Assembly: GCA_029204225.1 (NCBI GenBank)
Contig: CM055098.1
Location: 10,164,746-10,228,745 of the forward strand
Length of the DNA stretch: 64,000 nt
Direction: 5' to 3'
From: Diphasiastrum complanatum
Taxonomy: Eukaryota > Streptophyta > Lycopodiopsida > Lycopodiales > Lycopodiaceae
The position numbers were made by a program, and so were the translations under genes. The notes beneath the pieces were generated by a model. The model was not told the origin of the DNA. It was given only the letters and a program-made list of their open reading frames with translations, and did no database searches. This document shows positions 13,573-25,544 of this stretch, piece after piece (positions within the stretch are counted from its first letter, which is position 1; every line of letters begins with the position of its first letter).

Positions 13573-14395
13573 TATTTTATATGGTCTTGGTTTGGTTTTT
13601 AGAGTTACGGATAAAGGGTTTTGTGTTAAGGGTTTAGGGTTTAAGTACTTGTCATATGGGGTTTAGGAATTCTTGCTTTGTTATCAGCATACCTTTGTAT
13701 ATCAGGGATACTTTCTATTCTGGCTTTCAATGGGAGGCTCAGTACAAGTGTCTTATTATCAATTGCTTGGGTGAGCACGTTTCTAACTGCACACTTAAAT
13801 GTGTCTGTATGATCATGAACTTTCAACCATTGATTATCTGTTCTCTTGCAGACAGAAGCTAGCATCTTCAAAGATAGAGAAACAGGAATGTATACAATAA
13901 GGAAATGCTTGGAAGTGTCCAGTATTCTTGTCAAGTCCAATATGAAAATTTATATAGCATTCTTTAATTTTGTGGGGTCCTTGTGATCAACTATTGTTCT
14001 TCGATGCCCTTTTGTCAAAAGAATATGCTATTTTAGGTGTTTACACCAGGCTTTGCACATTCCAAGTTATTTGCACATTTGTAATCTGTTTTATTTGATT
14101 CTGAGCACCTATACCCATCTTTTACATTTTTAGGGTGTGCATTTCATTATGCACGGAACTAAAAAAATAATCTAACAGATTTTTTTATGGTTATATAAAT
14201 TTTTAAATCTTGTATGGCTTCCTAGGAGTAAGTACCTGTATGCTATGGAAATATGGTTGTGATACAAACATTAGCCTTATTTTTGAATGCATGCACAAAG
14301 CTATTTGCATGTTTCTGGACATGCCTCACTTCAGCTTTGAATTTGAATAGCTAATCATAAATAAATCTCCAGAAGCATAATTATCTGTATGTACC
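13573..14395. other. 3' flank of the SCY1-like gene
   Basis: No ORF of note follows the stop codon. A telomere-like motif, AAGGGTTTAGGGTTTAAG, lies at 13628-13645, within the likely 3' UTR. AT-rich sequence suited to polyadenylation is present, but I cannot fix a cleavage site. Confidence 0.5.
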
Positions 14396-15272
14396 ATAGT
14401 TGCAGCGCGATTCCCAAATCGCGATTCAGAATCGCGATCAGAATCGCGATTCCGATTCGCGATTCGGGATTTTCCCAGAATCGCGTAAAATCGATTTTTT
14501 TTTTTTTTTTTGAAATTTTTTTAGGCAATATGGGTATCGGATGAAAGCTCTGATCGAGGGGATTATGATTGTGTAGTTTGCCGACTGTTTCGGGTGCGAA
14601 ACACCAAAAAGTGTGTTTTCACTCGGGGAGTTGGAAGGCCAAATCATGAAGAGGCCTTACCGTCGGGGCCGGGGTCTACCGACAGCCCGCCGTTGGGGGG
14701 CGTTGTCGCCCAAACCCCCCACCGGGGGGCTACCGCCCCCCGGACCCCCTGTTTCTCGGGGGGCTACCGCCCCCCAAACCCCCCGTTTCCCGGGGGGCTA
14801 CTGTCCCCCGAACCCCCTAGAGCTTCTTGCTATATAGACATTGTAGATAAAAATGCCACCGCCCCCCTTTAGATAAAAATGGGGTCCAAATGCGCGCCAA
14901 GAAGGGCCCAATATTTATGCCCCCAACTGTATGTACATTGCACTCACATCTCCAGTGAACCAATTGCAAAAGTGATCATCATCCATACAGTTGATAGTCC
15001 AAACTGTAGCATTAACATTTACTGAAAACCAGAGCAAATGACAACCGGATAGCTACTGAAAATAAGATCTGTTTGTGCCTCATCTACTGCACTTCTGAGA
15101 GGCAAAACGCTGGTTTGACCATTGATCCCCTAAAAAAAAATTCAACAATAAGCTATTTTTCTAAAAAAAAAAAATTTTTTTTTTTTTTTGCGATTCTGGG
15201 TCACAAATCGAGATTCGCAGAATCGCAACCCGCGAATCGCAGACCCAGCGAATCGCAATTCGCTGCAACTAT
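14396..15272. mobile_element. Foldback element with GAATCGCGATTC arrays
   Basis: The left end reads ATAGTTGCAGCG and the right end CGCTGCAACTAT, a 12-bp perfect terminal inverted repeat. ACC precedes the left end and follows the right end, a possible 3-bp target duplication. Inside each end is an array of palindromic GAATCGCGATTC-like motifs (14402-14490 and 15185-15262), then a poly-T run (14496-14512) and a poly-A/poly-T run (15164-15190). The core has a GC-rich minisatellite. No transposase is visible, so the element is non-autonomous. The superfamily is undetermined. Confidence 0.75.
14685..14820. repeat. GC-rich minisatellite, about four ~36-bp units
   Basis: Units of the form CGGGGGGCTACCGCCCCCC followed by a C-rich spacer and GTTT repeat about four times, with the first unit degenerate. 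Each unit is internally palindromic (GGGGGGCTACCGCCCCCC) and could form a stable hairpin. The base composition contrasts sharply with the AT-rich surroundings. The apparent glycine/proline ORFs across it (14594-14872) are artefacts of the repeat. Confidence 0.85.
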
Positions 15273-15729
15273 ACCTATGTGTTTTGGTTGAAGCTTAAAC
15301 TGAGCCTCGATCCACACAAGCCCTATCTTAGGATGAATAGGTTCCAAAAAATTTAATTTATGAGAAAAATGATGATCATCATATCGAATTGCAAGAAGAA
15401 TGAAACCATATCACATTCAAAGTACGTGCTGTGACATTATATCCTAAAACTTTTTGGATTCTCTTGAGACTGGAGTTGTGTTAGGCCCGTTTGAAATTTG
15501 GTCTGCACCCTTGCAGGCTTGCAAAATGATATGTATAATTACAAAGTGACTTAAGATGAAAGGCTTTCTAAATTTATTTTGTAAAACCTCTTTGAATTTT
15601 ATTGAAGTCAATTTATTTTGACGGCTGTCTCAAAAATAGCTCTTTTTGACACTTAGAACTAGACAATATCCTATTTAAGCATAGTAATGATTGCAATGAT
15701 ATTTAATTCAAGTAAATGACAACTTAGAA

Positions 15730-16275
15730 ACCCATTCCGACCCTTTGGGGCCGGAACATACCGTACGGAACGTTTTTTTTTCTAAATATATAAAAAACAG
15801 GTCCGGCCCCTGCATACGAACCATCTACCACTGGATGCTGTCTATCGCTGTTTTTTGCCTTGTTAGATCAGCAATAGATTATAATCAGATTGCTTCTTGA
15901 TCTGTGAGTTGATGCTGGATCGAATGCCTGGCTCAAAATGTACTCTGCTGAAACTACAGAGATCTCACTGACCTGGGAGCTAAGAATGAAATATTTGCTC
16001 AACAGTGGGTGGTTCGTTCATCCAGTCAGTCCATTTCTTCGGCTGAGATAGAATCAAGGCAGCTGCAATTTGCAAATCAGTTGGCTACTCGGACACATGC
16101 CAAGCTCAAACCGACAAACGGTGCACAGTAATCGAGATGAAATCACTCAACAGTGGGATAGAAGATCGAAGAAGAAAGATGGCATCTATCGCTGTTTAAA
16201 AAAATACCTAATTTTTTCAAATTCTTTTTGGTCAAGTTCTGGAGCGGAACGCGTTCCATTCCGGAAAGGGCAACT
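15730..16275. repeat. Possible third foldback element
   Basis: The left side (15735-15775) has CCGGAACATACCGTACGGAACG followed by a poly-T run. The right side (16240-16270) has GGAACGCGTTCCATTCCGGAA preceded by a T-rich run. The arrangement mirrors the two foldback elements upstream, with short palindromes outside and a homopolymer inside. The ends do not match cleanly and I see no target duplication, so this is tentative. CTATCGCTGTTT recurs near 15841 and 16187. Confidence 0.35.
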
Positions 16276-18100
16276 ATGGACTCAATATTGCCTATCATCC
16301 TGTGGGGATTAAATTTAAAAAAATGGAGAGTATGAGGAGATAATTAGGCTGCAATCAGAGGATACTAATACTGGCAAGCTTACCTATAAGAAGCACTACC
16401 TCGATCAATGCGAATGTGATTTTAGAGTTATCATACTCCTTCAATTGGCTTACTACATCCCCTTGCAATAACATGAGTTTTGAATGCCAATGACTATCTA
16501 ACGCCCAAAAAGCTAATAGTGTATCATGATTTTCAAGGAATAGCATTAGCAAGCTATAGGCAGTCCAATGATGAGCTGCATAAGTCTTTGTTTGTGAACT
16601 GTTCTTTCTTCCATAAAGTAATCCTAAAATGCACCCAGATTATGTTTAAGCTCATATTTGGGCAATTGTGGGTATAAGATCTAGCAAATGTTATAGGAGT
16701 TTCAGAAGCCTACAATAGTCCTTGTATAATCTGAGTGCATACTTTATCAAATTTTTACGGAAAACAGTCCCAACTTCCAGGTGAACAAGGACTCTTATCT
16801 CATATCTCTTATGGCGATATCTTTGAGCTACACATCAAGCTATGTTTCATAAGGTAATAAATTGAGATGCAATTGGAACACTTATTCTTGAATTGATAGA
16901 TGCATCTTCATGAAAGTATAATCAGTCCTTTGTAGTTGCTTGGTCTAGTTCACTCAATTTTATGTGGTCCACTTTCAATTGAGGCAGTTCTCCAAACGTT
17001 TTAGAATGTAAGTGAATGTTGCAATGCATTGGCAAGGTTCTAGGCCATTCCAAGTATTGAAATAGGAATGTTCCTTAGTGGAATCACAAAGGTGCGTAGA
17101 CTCAAACACTAATGCAAAAGCTGAAAGGTCACACTTGAGTAAGAGGGAGGAACAACTTCAAATTATTGTGGTATTTGTGTAAGGTCAAATTTCTCCCATA
17201 CCTTTCCTTACCACCTTCCAATCATCTTGTCAAATTCAACGACCAAAAAAACTTATGAGGCTTATGTATCTATTAGAAAACTTATACTCTATAACCCCAT
17301 TGATTGCTTGTCTAAGTCGTCCCAATCATAATGTTGAATAGAAAACTCCCATAAAAAAATGATAAGTTCGTTGGGGATCTTATACCAAATGTAAATGTAG
17401 TATTGTTTCATGCATTTGAAACTTACAATGTTGGTGCCAGGAACAAGGTCCCCAATCAATGATTGCTATCAATGACCAACTCTTGAAAATAATCAATATT
17501 CTTGTTTTCAAGACATCAGTACTCCCCATGCAAAATCCATGTTAGGAAGTTGTATTGCAACCTAGTGAATGGCAAATCAAACAAAAAAAAGTGTTGTTTT
17601 CTTTGTGATTGACAAAATTTTACAGCAAATTCAATCCCAATCAATCCTAAAAGTGATGAAAAATGCACAAATCAAAGATCTAGATCCAAACTATGAGCTA
17701 GAATCAACACTAGTTCCCAAAACTAGCTAATTTGGCATTTAACTACACAATAGGCACATAGATTTGATCAAATACACTAAAGTAAAGTGCGGCAAGCTTC
17801 TCAGACCTATAAACAACTTCAGTACCTTCCAAAGCAAGTAATTAATGCATAAAATCACTCACATCCAATAGCTAGAACTCGTCACCAAAAGACAATGTTG
17901 ATAGAAGTGGAAAAACTCGATTTTTTTTCATATTTGGATGGAAATCCCATCATACATTTATATATTTCAAGCTTGGATCTGAACGTTTTAGGGCATCTCT
18001 GTACTTATCATAACCTAACCCTAACATCTAACCGAATAGGTCATTGGATCCACCCTAATATGGGGTCAAGATCTCAAGATCCAAAAATAATGTGAAACAT
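16276..18100. other. No gene recognised
   Basis: AT-rich sequence without a coding ORF of interest. It may hold the 3' part and LTR of the minus-strand Copia relic that continues at higher coordinates, but I could not find a matching LTR or a polypurine tract. Confidence 0.4.
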
Positions 18101-18119
18101 GCTATTTTTAGCTCCCAGA

Positions 18120-19591
18120 ATTTCTCTAGTTTATCTAAGCACACTTTGGCCTCATTTCAAAGATGCTATCACAATGTAGTATGAGGAATGAAGTCTTGGG
18201 AAAGCATCCTATGCTATTTGGCACGTGTGGCATCTATTTACATGGCCATCTTGCCAATTACAATGCATGTGACCAAAATTGGTCAAGCTAGAATTGTGAA
18301 ATTTCAACACTCCTCACAATTTAGCTTGGTGAGACTATCCTGGATCAATAATAATTACATGCATAACAACATAATTTACAGGTTCTTGATGTATGTAGTG
18401 AGTATGATCACTCATTACAATAAGAAGATAATTTGAGCTCCAAGTTGTCAAATATAGTGAGAGCTCCATAAAGGTTGTCTTCAAGATACAAGCTTTGTCT
18501 TTGGTAGGTTGTTGAATGATAACCTTGGGCTGCAAAATGTGAGTCTTCTCCTCAAAATAAACATGAAAAATAGCAGCTTTCCATAAGATCCAACTTTTGT
18601 ATGAAGCACATACAACCAAAGCTTGAGGTATCACCATCTTGACTTTATCCACCAAAACAATGAACTCCAACTTGGCATTCTTCCAATGAAGGTCTTCATT
18701 CCTTGGAAATTCAAGAGTGAATGGATCACAAGATGAGGCCTAAGAATACATATTTGAAACTCCAATCAAAGTAGTAATGATCACTATTTCATCATCATAA
18801 GATATAGGATGAAAAACAATGTTCATACTAGCATCATCAAAGGACTTTGTCAAATACATGACATGTTTTTTATCAAACACAAAATAAGATGAGTAAAGGG
18901 AAATATGGATAAACTTCCTTGCTGCTCCTTTCTCTTTACCCAAACCTTCATATTGATGTAGATTCAGGTCTCTTTTGCCTTGAGACAAGTGCTCCTTCTC
19001 GGATTCCTCCTTGATGTCTTTTTTCTTCATCACGCTCACTCCCTCTTGGTGTTGATGATGAAAACATGGATCCAAACCATGATCTTCTTCACTCTCAAGG
19101 ACTTTGTTTTCAAGTCTCCAAACTTGAATGTTCTCATTCTCAATATGATGAGGCCAAATGCTCTTGTATGGATATAAATGTCCTTCAAGGATGATTCACT
19201 TACTCTCATACAAGGTTCACAATATGCCTCTTTGAAATGAAGTCAAAGTCTTTCAACTTATGAAAGAAAATGTCATGTTTACTTCTAGCACACTCAAGAG
19301 TAAGTAGATATGACAATCACCTTTCATTCCATACTTTAGAATTCAAAGGGACTTCATTACAAAACTCAGCATATGAAGTAAAAAATGTATCTTCCTTTCC
19401 AACTTTCCTTTTCTTGTCCACAAAAATGAACATTGATAGCTCCATCTTTGCTCTTGTGGCTCTCCTTGGAATAGTTGAAGCTCTCGGATTTTGCTAGTCC
19501 TCTTGATCAATCTCCTCCTTGATCTCAACCGTATCTTTGCCAATATGATTCTTAGAGGATTCATCATTCAAGATTACAAACATTGTGGCTG
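18120..19591 (-). pseudogene. Copia relic, downstream half: integrase hinge plus unknown module
   Basis: This continues the minus-strand relic interrupted at 19592 by a younger element. Across the insertion the frame reads SNGTATMFVILNDESS, joining an integrase-like start to a hinge region (EIKEEIDQED, then RRATRAKM). Most of the integrase core is therefore already deleted. From about 19400 to 18430 there is a broken open frame with several stops and no reverse transcriptase or RNase H motif. It contains KGAARKFIHISLYSSYF near 18910. The same GAARK segment occurs in the unknown ORF at 28380-29477; a 19-base identity, 18913-18931 against 29177-29195, anchors the match. Function unknown. Confidence 0.6.
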
Positions 19592-19596
19592 TACCA

Positions 19597-20797
19597 TGTT
19601 GATTTATCTCCTTTACTCTTCTAAATCCTATGTTAATCTGCCCTCGTTCATGTTGTTGCATTTTTACTCATGTTGTCGCACAGTCTGCATATTTACATGT
19701 AAAATAAGACAGACGAATAAAACACGACTGTCTACATAAATACAAGTAAATTTCCACAGGCGAAAAGGCGAAAAAGATGACATTGTGTTTTTACACGTGA
19801 TTTGTGACAGGTGAAAAAGACGACACTGCCCTACAAATGTTGAAGGTGCCCTTATAGAAAAGCGAAGGCACCTTGCAAATCAAATCCTGAGGCATTTCTC
19901 AGAGTGTCGCATTTTCGCATCTTCACCAACGTTCATTTCAGCGAAGGCTGAGGTCGCGGCCTTTTTCACGCTCATCCCATGCAACTGTGCAAACAGATTT
20001 GACAACGACAGCAGCCACCCACGATCTCCCACAGACAGCACATCCACTTTGTACTTTCTTCATCTGCACACCATATTCAATACCATTTGCATATTCTGAA
20101 TGTGAGAGAAATTAAGTGAGAAACAAGCAACAAGCATAATAGCGTCAGAAGCTTATCAGAGATAGACAAAGTAGATGCTTTTGCGCATCAATTCTTTGTA
20201 TTGTTAGTAATAGGTTTATTCCTTTCACAGATTGGATTAGCTTTATAGAGCACGTGGTTTCGTCCGCTATTGTCTTGTGCTCAACAACATTATTGACTCG
20301 TATATTTTGCTATATTTAATCTGATAACAGCTCTGTTTATTCTGCATTCAGATTTGTGTCAATATTGCTATGCTTTTCTACATTCTGTCTGACTCTATTA
20401 TTGCTTAATCTGGTAGTCTGTTCTTAGCGAATTATTATTAGTCTAGCTGTTCGCGACTAATATTTAGTCTTGTCTTTCGTGACTGATTATCAGTCTAGCT
20501 CTTCGTGAATTGTTCGTGACAAATAGTTTGTCTAGCTGTTCGCAACAAATTATCTTTTTGATGTTTTGTTGCTTAATGTTTGGCTACGTAATCAGCTCGA
20601 ACATGATTTCAATCATTGTTCGTGTCTGATAGGCATAGTCATGCTTAGGTAAAGAGTAAGATAGCTCATTCCGATGCGCACGAACACTTTTCGTTCGAGT
20701 TTGTTTCTTTTTCGAGCTTCGAGTTCGCTTCTTTTTGTGTTCGTTTCTTTTAGAGCTATTTTCGTTTCTCACACTCACACACCCTCTTTCTCCAACA
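19597..20797 (+). repeat. 5' LTR of the 19.6-kb Copia element
   Basis: 1201 bp, with TGTTG at the start and CAACA at the end. It contains the motif GAAGGTGCCCT at 19842-19852. The right LTR differs at scattered, mostly transitional positions and by small insertions (one near 23640, one near 24205). Confidence 0.93.
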
Positions 20798-20809
20798 TGG
20801 TATCAGAGC
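20798..20809 (+). other. Primer-binding site of the 19.6-kb Copia element
   Basis: TGGTATCAGAGC begins immediately after the LTR end. It matches the 3' end complement of initiator methionine tRNA, the usual primer of plant Copia elements. Confidence 0.9.
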
Positions 20810-20953
20810 TATTTTTCGTAGCTTGATAAGCTTCCACGGTAACAAGACTCTACTAGCCGATAGAGTAATTGTCTTCTTGTTCTGTAATTTAGTACTAGAT
20901 TTTCATATTTAGGTCACTGATAGTTTTTCCTATCACCTAGACTAATCTTCTAC

Positions 20954-23155
20954 ATGGATTTCCAAGAGGAAGCCAGTCCTATCATGGACAAACTTGATGG
21001 AGCCGATTACCATTTGTGGAAATTTAAGATGAAAACTATACTAATGGCTAAAGAATTGTATGACGTTCGACCAAGGCCCTCTCAGACAAGACACCCCACG
21101 AGGTGTGGACAGGCTCTAAGCCTTCTGTGAAGAACCTAAGAGTGTTTGGATGCGTTGCCTACGTACGCATAGATCCCAAAAGACACAAGGAAGAAATTGG
21201 ACTTCCAAGGTCTCAAGACCATCCTAATTGGATATACTTCATTTGATAACACATACAAGTTGTATGATCCTGATACCCAACAAATCTTGTATAGTCGAGA
21301 TATATTCTTTATCGAGAATCAGTTTGTCGACATCAAAGGCAACGATATTGCTCCAGGAGAATCTTCATCACCTGCCATTGACATGACAATCCAAGCTTCT
21401 GGCTCAGGCGTGTCCATTTTCGACCCACTATTTGATAGTGAATTAGACGAAGACGTTGCTGCTACCCAGCAACAAGTCCCAGGAGTGGTTCATCAGTCGA
21501 ATCCTCCAAGAAGATCAAGCTAAGTGTGCACACATCCCACAAGGTATACTCTTAAGTCTGCATGTCTCTCGATACAGGAACCGACAACAATCGAAGAGGC
21601 ACTTGGCCAACTAGACTCTGATCTCTAGAGAGAAGCTATGGACAGAGAGCATTCCTCTCTCATCAAGAACCAGACATGGTCACTAGTCGAAGCTCCTATT
21701 GGCTGCAATATCATTGATTGCAAATGGATCTTCAAGATCAAGTACAATGTCAATGAAGCAATTAATCAAAGATAGGCAAGACTGATAGCACGAGGATTCA
21801 CTCAGATCCCCAACATTGACTATAGTGAGACTTTTAGTCCAGTAGTCAAGCATTCGTCGATCCGAGCCCTCCCATCTTATGTTGCAGTTGTCGACCTCGA
21901 AGTACATCAACTTGATGTACAAACAACTTATCTAAATGGAGTTATACAAAAAGACATCTACATGGTCCAGCCCGAAGGATACGTTCTGAAAGGTATGAAG
22001 AATCATGTCTATAGACTCCATAAAGCACTCTACGGCTTGAAACAGTCTGCCAGAGCTTGGTTTCAGAGGATCAACACATTCCTCATCGAACAAGGTTTCC
22101 AACCAAGCACTGCTGATTGCAACGTCTATTCCAAGTCAGTGCAGCAATCCTTCATTATCATCGCCTTATACGTGGATGATACGTTGCTTTTCAGCAACAA
22201 TACCAATTTGGTCAAGGATTCTAAGCAGATGTTGTTTTCAAAGTTCGACATGACTGATCTAGGAGAAGCTTACTTCTATTTGGGCATTCAAATTCACAGA
22301 GACAGAGCGAGACGACTGATCTATATCACTCAACAAAGGTATCTTCACAATGTTCTTAACAGATACAATCTAATGAATTGTAAGATAGCTCACTCACTGA
22401 TGGATCCAGGCCTGCATTTGTCAAAGGACCAATGTCCCCAGACCAAGTAGGAAGGGGAGCAGATGAGAGAGTATCCTTATCGATCGATACTTGGATCTCT
22501 TATGTACGCAATGGTCTGTACAAGACTAGACATCTCTTTTGCAGTAAGCTCACTCAGCCAATATATGGCTAATCCTAGCATTACCCATTGGAAGGCTCTC
22601 ATAAGAGTCATGAGGTATATTCGATCTACCATGGACCAGTGCATCTGCTATGGAGAAGTCAGCAACGACAATCTTCATCAGCTCAGTGGATATTCTGATG
22701 TAAGTTGGGGAGGAGATTTAGACAATCGTAAGTCCACATCTAGATTTACATTTTTCTTCAACGGCAGTCCTATTTCATGGAACAATCGTAAGCGAACCTC
22801 TATCGCTCTTTCTTCTACAGAAGCAGAGTACATTGCTGCTTCTCAATCTATCAAAGAAGCGTTTTGGTTGAGAAATTTACTGTCAAACATTAATTTGTAT
22901 CAGTACAGCCCCACAATTTTATTCTGTGATAATCAGAGTGCTATTGCCTTATTGGCCAACCCTAGATTTCATTCTAGGAATAAGCACATTGAGATCAGAT
23001 ATCACTACATCAGGGGCAAGGTTCTCAACAAGGAGGTGAGCTTAACGTACTACAGAATGCATGACATGGTTGTAGATATATTTTGAAGTATTAATGCACA
23101 CAACAAGTTTTGTGCATTGCTTAGTCTGAAGATCAAGGCATTCACGGATCCAGAT
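20954..23155 (+). pseudogene. Deleted gag-pol remnant: gag start, RT, RNase H
   Basis: It begins MDFQEEASPIMDKLDGADYH (gag N-terminus) and after about 38 codons jumps, at about 21064-21072, to the late-integrase region (KNLRVFGCVAYV). The related copy at 58242 shows that roughly 1.86 kb is missing. Then follow the hinge, RT ([48 protein letters not shown] with the catalytic YVDD) and RNase H (IALSSTEAEYIAASQ; FCDNQSAI). Stops occur at several points, including TAG at 22448-22450, where the relative has CAG. A frameshift follows VVDIF near 23084. The enzymes would copy and process retrotransposon RNA; this copy is defective. Confidence 0.9.
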
Positions 23156-23165
23156 TAAGGGGGGG

Positions 23166-24386
23166 TGTTGGATTTATCTCCTTTACTCTCCTAAATTCTA
23201 TGTTGATCTGTCTCCATTCATGTTGCTGCATTTTTACTCATGTTGTCGCACAGTCTGCATATTTACATGTAAAATAAGACAGACGAATAAAACGCGACTG
23301 TCTGCATAAATACAAGTAAATTTTCATAGGCAAAAAAGACGACACTGTGTTTTTACACGTGATTTGTGACAGGCGAAAAAGATGACACTGCCCTACAAAT
23401 GTTGAAGGTGCCCTTATAGAAAAGCGAAGACACCCTGTAATCAAATCTTGAGACATTTGTCAAAGTGTCGCATTTTTTGCATCTTCACGAACGTTCATTT
23501 CAACGAAGGCTGACGTAGCGGTCTTTTTCATGCTCATCCCATGCAATTGTGCAAACAGATTTGACAACGACAACAGCCACCCACGATCTCCCACAGACAA
23601 CACATCCACTTTGTACTTTCTTCATCTGCACACCTGTAAAATTATGTATATATATTGAATACCATTTGTGTATTCTGAATGTGAGAGAAATTAAATGAGA
23701 AACAAGCAACAAGCATAATAGCGTCAAAGGCTTATCAGAGACAGACGAAGTAGATGCTTTTGTGCATCAATTCTTTGTATAGTTAGTAATAGGTTTATTC
23801 CTTTCACAGATTGGATTAGCTTTGTAAAACACACGGTTTCGTCTGCTATTGTCTTGTGCTGAACATCATTATTGACTCGTATATTTTGTTATACTTAATC
23901 TGATAACAGCTCTATTTGTTCTGCGTTCAGATTTGTGTCAATATTGCTATGTTTTTCTACATTCTGTCTAACTTTCTTATTGCTTAATCTGGTAGTTTGT
24001 TCTTAGAGAATTATTATTAGTCTAGTTGTTTGCGACTAATATTTAGTCTTGCCTTTCACAACTGATTATCAGTCGAGCTCAGTCTAGCTCTTCGCGAATT
24101 GTTTGCGACAAATAATTTGTCTAGTTGTTCGTGACAAATTATTTTTCTGATGTTTTGTTGCTAAATGTTTGGCTACGTAATCAGCCCGAATGTGATTTCA
24201 ATCACTAATTTTTTGTTCGTGTCTGGTAGGCGTAGTCATGCTTAGGGAAAGAGTAAGATAGCTCATTCCGCTGCGCACGAACACTTTTCGTTCGAGTTCA
24301 TTTTTTTTTCGAGTTCGCTTCTTTTCATGTTCGTTTCTTTTAGAGCTATTTTTGTTTCTCACACTCACACACCTCTTTCTCCAACA
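23166..24386 (+). repeat. 3' LTR of the 19.6-kb Copia element
   Basis: 1221 bp, directly after the polypurine tract. The ends match the left LTR. GAAGGTGCCCT recurs at 23404-23414. Confidence 0.93.
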
Positions 24387-24391
24387 TACCA

Positions 24392-25544
24392 TTGCTCTTT
24401 GTGCTAGCAAAATGTACATCAAAATGAATCAACTTAAGACGATGAGTAGTCTGCCAAAGCACATGTTTCACAAACCTTTTCCTCCTTTTCCATGGATATT
24501 GGAAGGCCTAGAAAAAAATCCTCCTTGCACATGACTTCCATAGACTTGGTGTTGATGTGACCAAGCCTCTTGTGCCACAAATCATTTGACCAAGCCTCTT
24601 GGTGTTGATCTTGACCAAGCCTCTTGTGCCACAAATCATTTGTGGTCATCTTGTCCTCCTTGGCTACTATCACAAATTGGTTAGGATCAACAAAAGCATT
24701 GAGCTTAAACAACCTCCCAAACCTTCTTCCTCTTGCTACGGTCTTCTCATTCTTCTTGATGTTGCAGACATTAGTAGAAAACTCCACAATGAAACCATGA
24801 TTTAAAAGTTGGCCAACACTAAGCAAATTCTTAGTGATGCTAGGAATGAAGAGAACACCATCTATTTTAGTCTTCTTGGATCCTAAGCATAAGGGAATGG
24901 ATCCCACACCTTCAACTTTACATTCATGATCATTTGCTATAAAAATGGACTTTATAGGTCCTACATAAGGTGTGATTTGAGAAAATTACTCCCTTCTACC
25001 CGACATGTGGGAGCTAGCCCCACTATCTATCCACCAAGGATCTTCACCTTTGACATTTGATGATGAAAAAATTGACATCATGAGTGAGTCCTCATGATAA
25101 CTCTCTTCCTGCTTGCCTTTGATCTTGCTTCCTCTTGAAGCATTCCGAGGCATAGTGCCCCATCTTGATACAATAGTAGCACTTGATCTTTGATTTGTCC
25201 TTGACTTGTGATGATGATGATGTAGATCCTCCTTGATCTCCATCCTTTGCTTGCTCCTTTTTGAATGCTCCTCCCTTGATCTTTGCTTTGCCTTTGCTCT
25301 TGAAAAATAAGGCTTTGTCATCATCATCATTGATGGAGAGCCTCTCCATCCTTGATTTGATATGAGCCTTCCTACTCTCCTCGGCCATCGACACACTTTG
25401 AAGGTCTTCAAGTGTAGGCAAGTTTCCCATGATGGCATAGCTTTGGACAAGGTTAGTAAATTCACTACATAAGGGGTAAAAGCCATGCTGATCAGTGTAA
25501 TGAGCATTAGACCATATCAAAAAATCAATTTTTATATAAGTCAA
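24392..25544 (-). pseudogene. Copia relic, upstream half: gag zinc knuckle, protease, pre-integrase
   Basis: On the minus strand, 25544-25092 gives a gag end with the zinc knuckle CYYCIKMGHYASEC. In the next frame, DPWWIDSGASSHM (25030-24990) is the aspartic protease start. 24907-24434 is the GAG-pre-integrase domain (VLFIPSITKNLLSVGQLL; DLWHKRLGH). The frame runs into the 19.6-kb element's target site and resumes at 19591. The gag N-terminus is missing near 25500. The protein resembles the intact element at 27-33 kb, so both belong to one lineage. The DLWHKRLG segment is present twice in tandem. Confidence 0.85.

Larger units (their letters stand above)
19597..24386 (+). mobile_element. Ty1/copia retrotransposon with internal deletion
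   Basis: Two LTRs (19597-20797 and 23166-24386) start TGTTG and end CAACA. They enclose only 2.37 kb. The primer-binding site TGGTATCAGAGC (initiator-Met tRNA type) directly follows the left LTR at 20798-20809. The polypurine tract TAAGGGGGGG precedes the right LTR at 23156-23165. The exact 5-bp target duplication TACCA lies at 19592-19596 and 24387-24391. The insertion lies within an older minus-strand Copia relic. Most of gag, protease and integrase is deleted, so the copy depends on relatives for movement. It is the same family as the element at 56930-61822. Confidence 0.93.

Noticed and set aside
13628-13645. Telomere-like TTTAGGG motif as an interstitial telomere
   Set aside because: Only two to three units are present; plant UTRs often carry such telo-box words by chance or as regulatory sites.
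14594-14872. Gly/Pro-rich ORFs resembling a structural protein
   Set aside because: They are translations of the GC minisatellite inside the foldback element.
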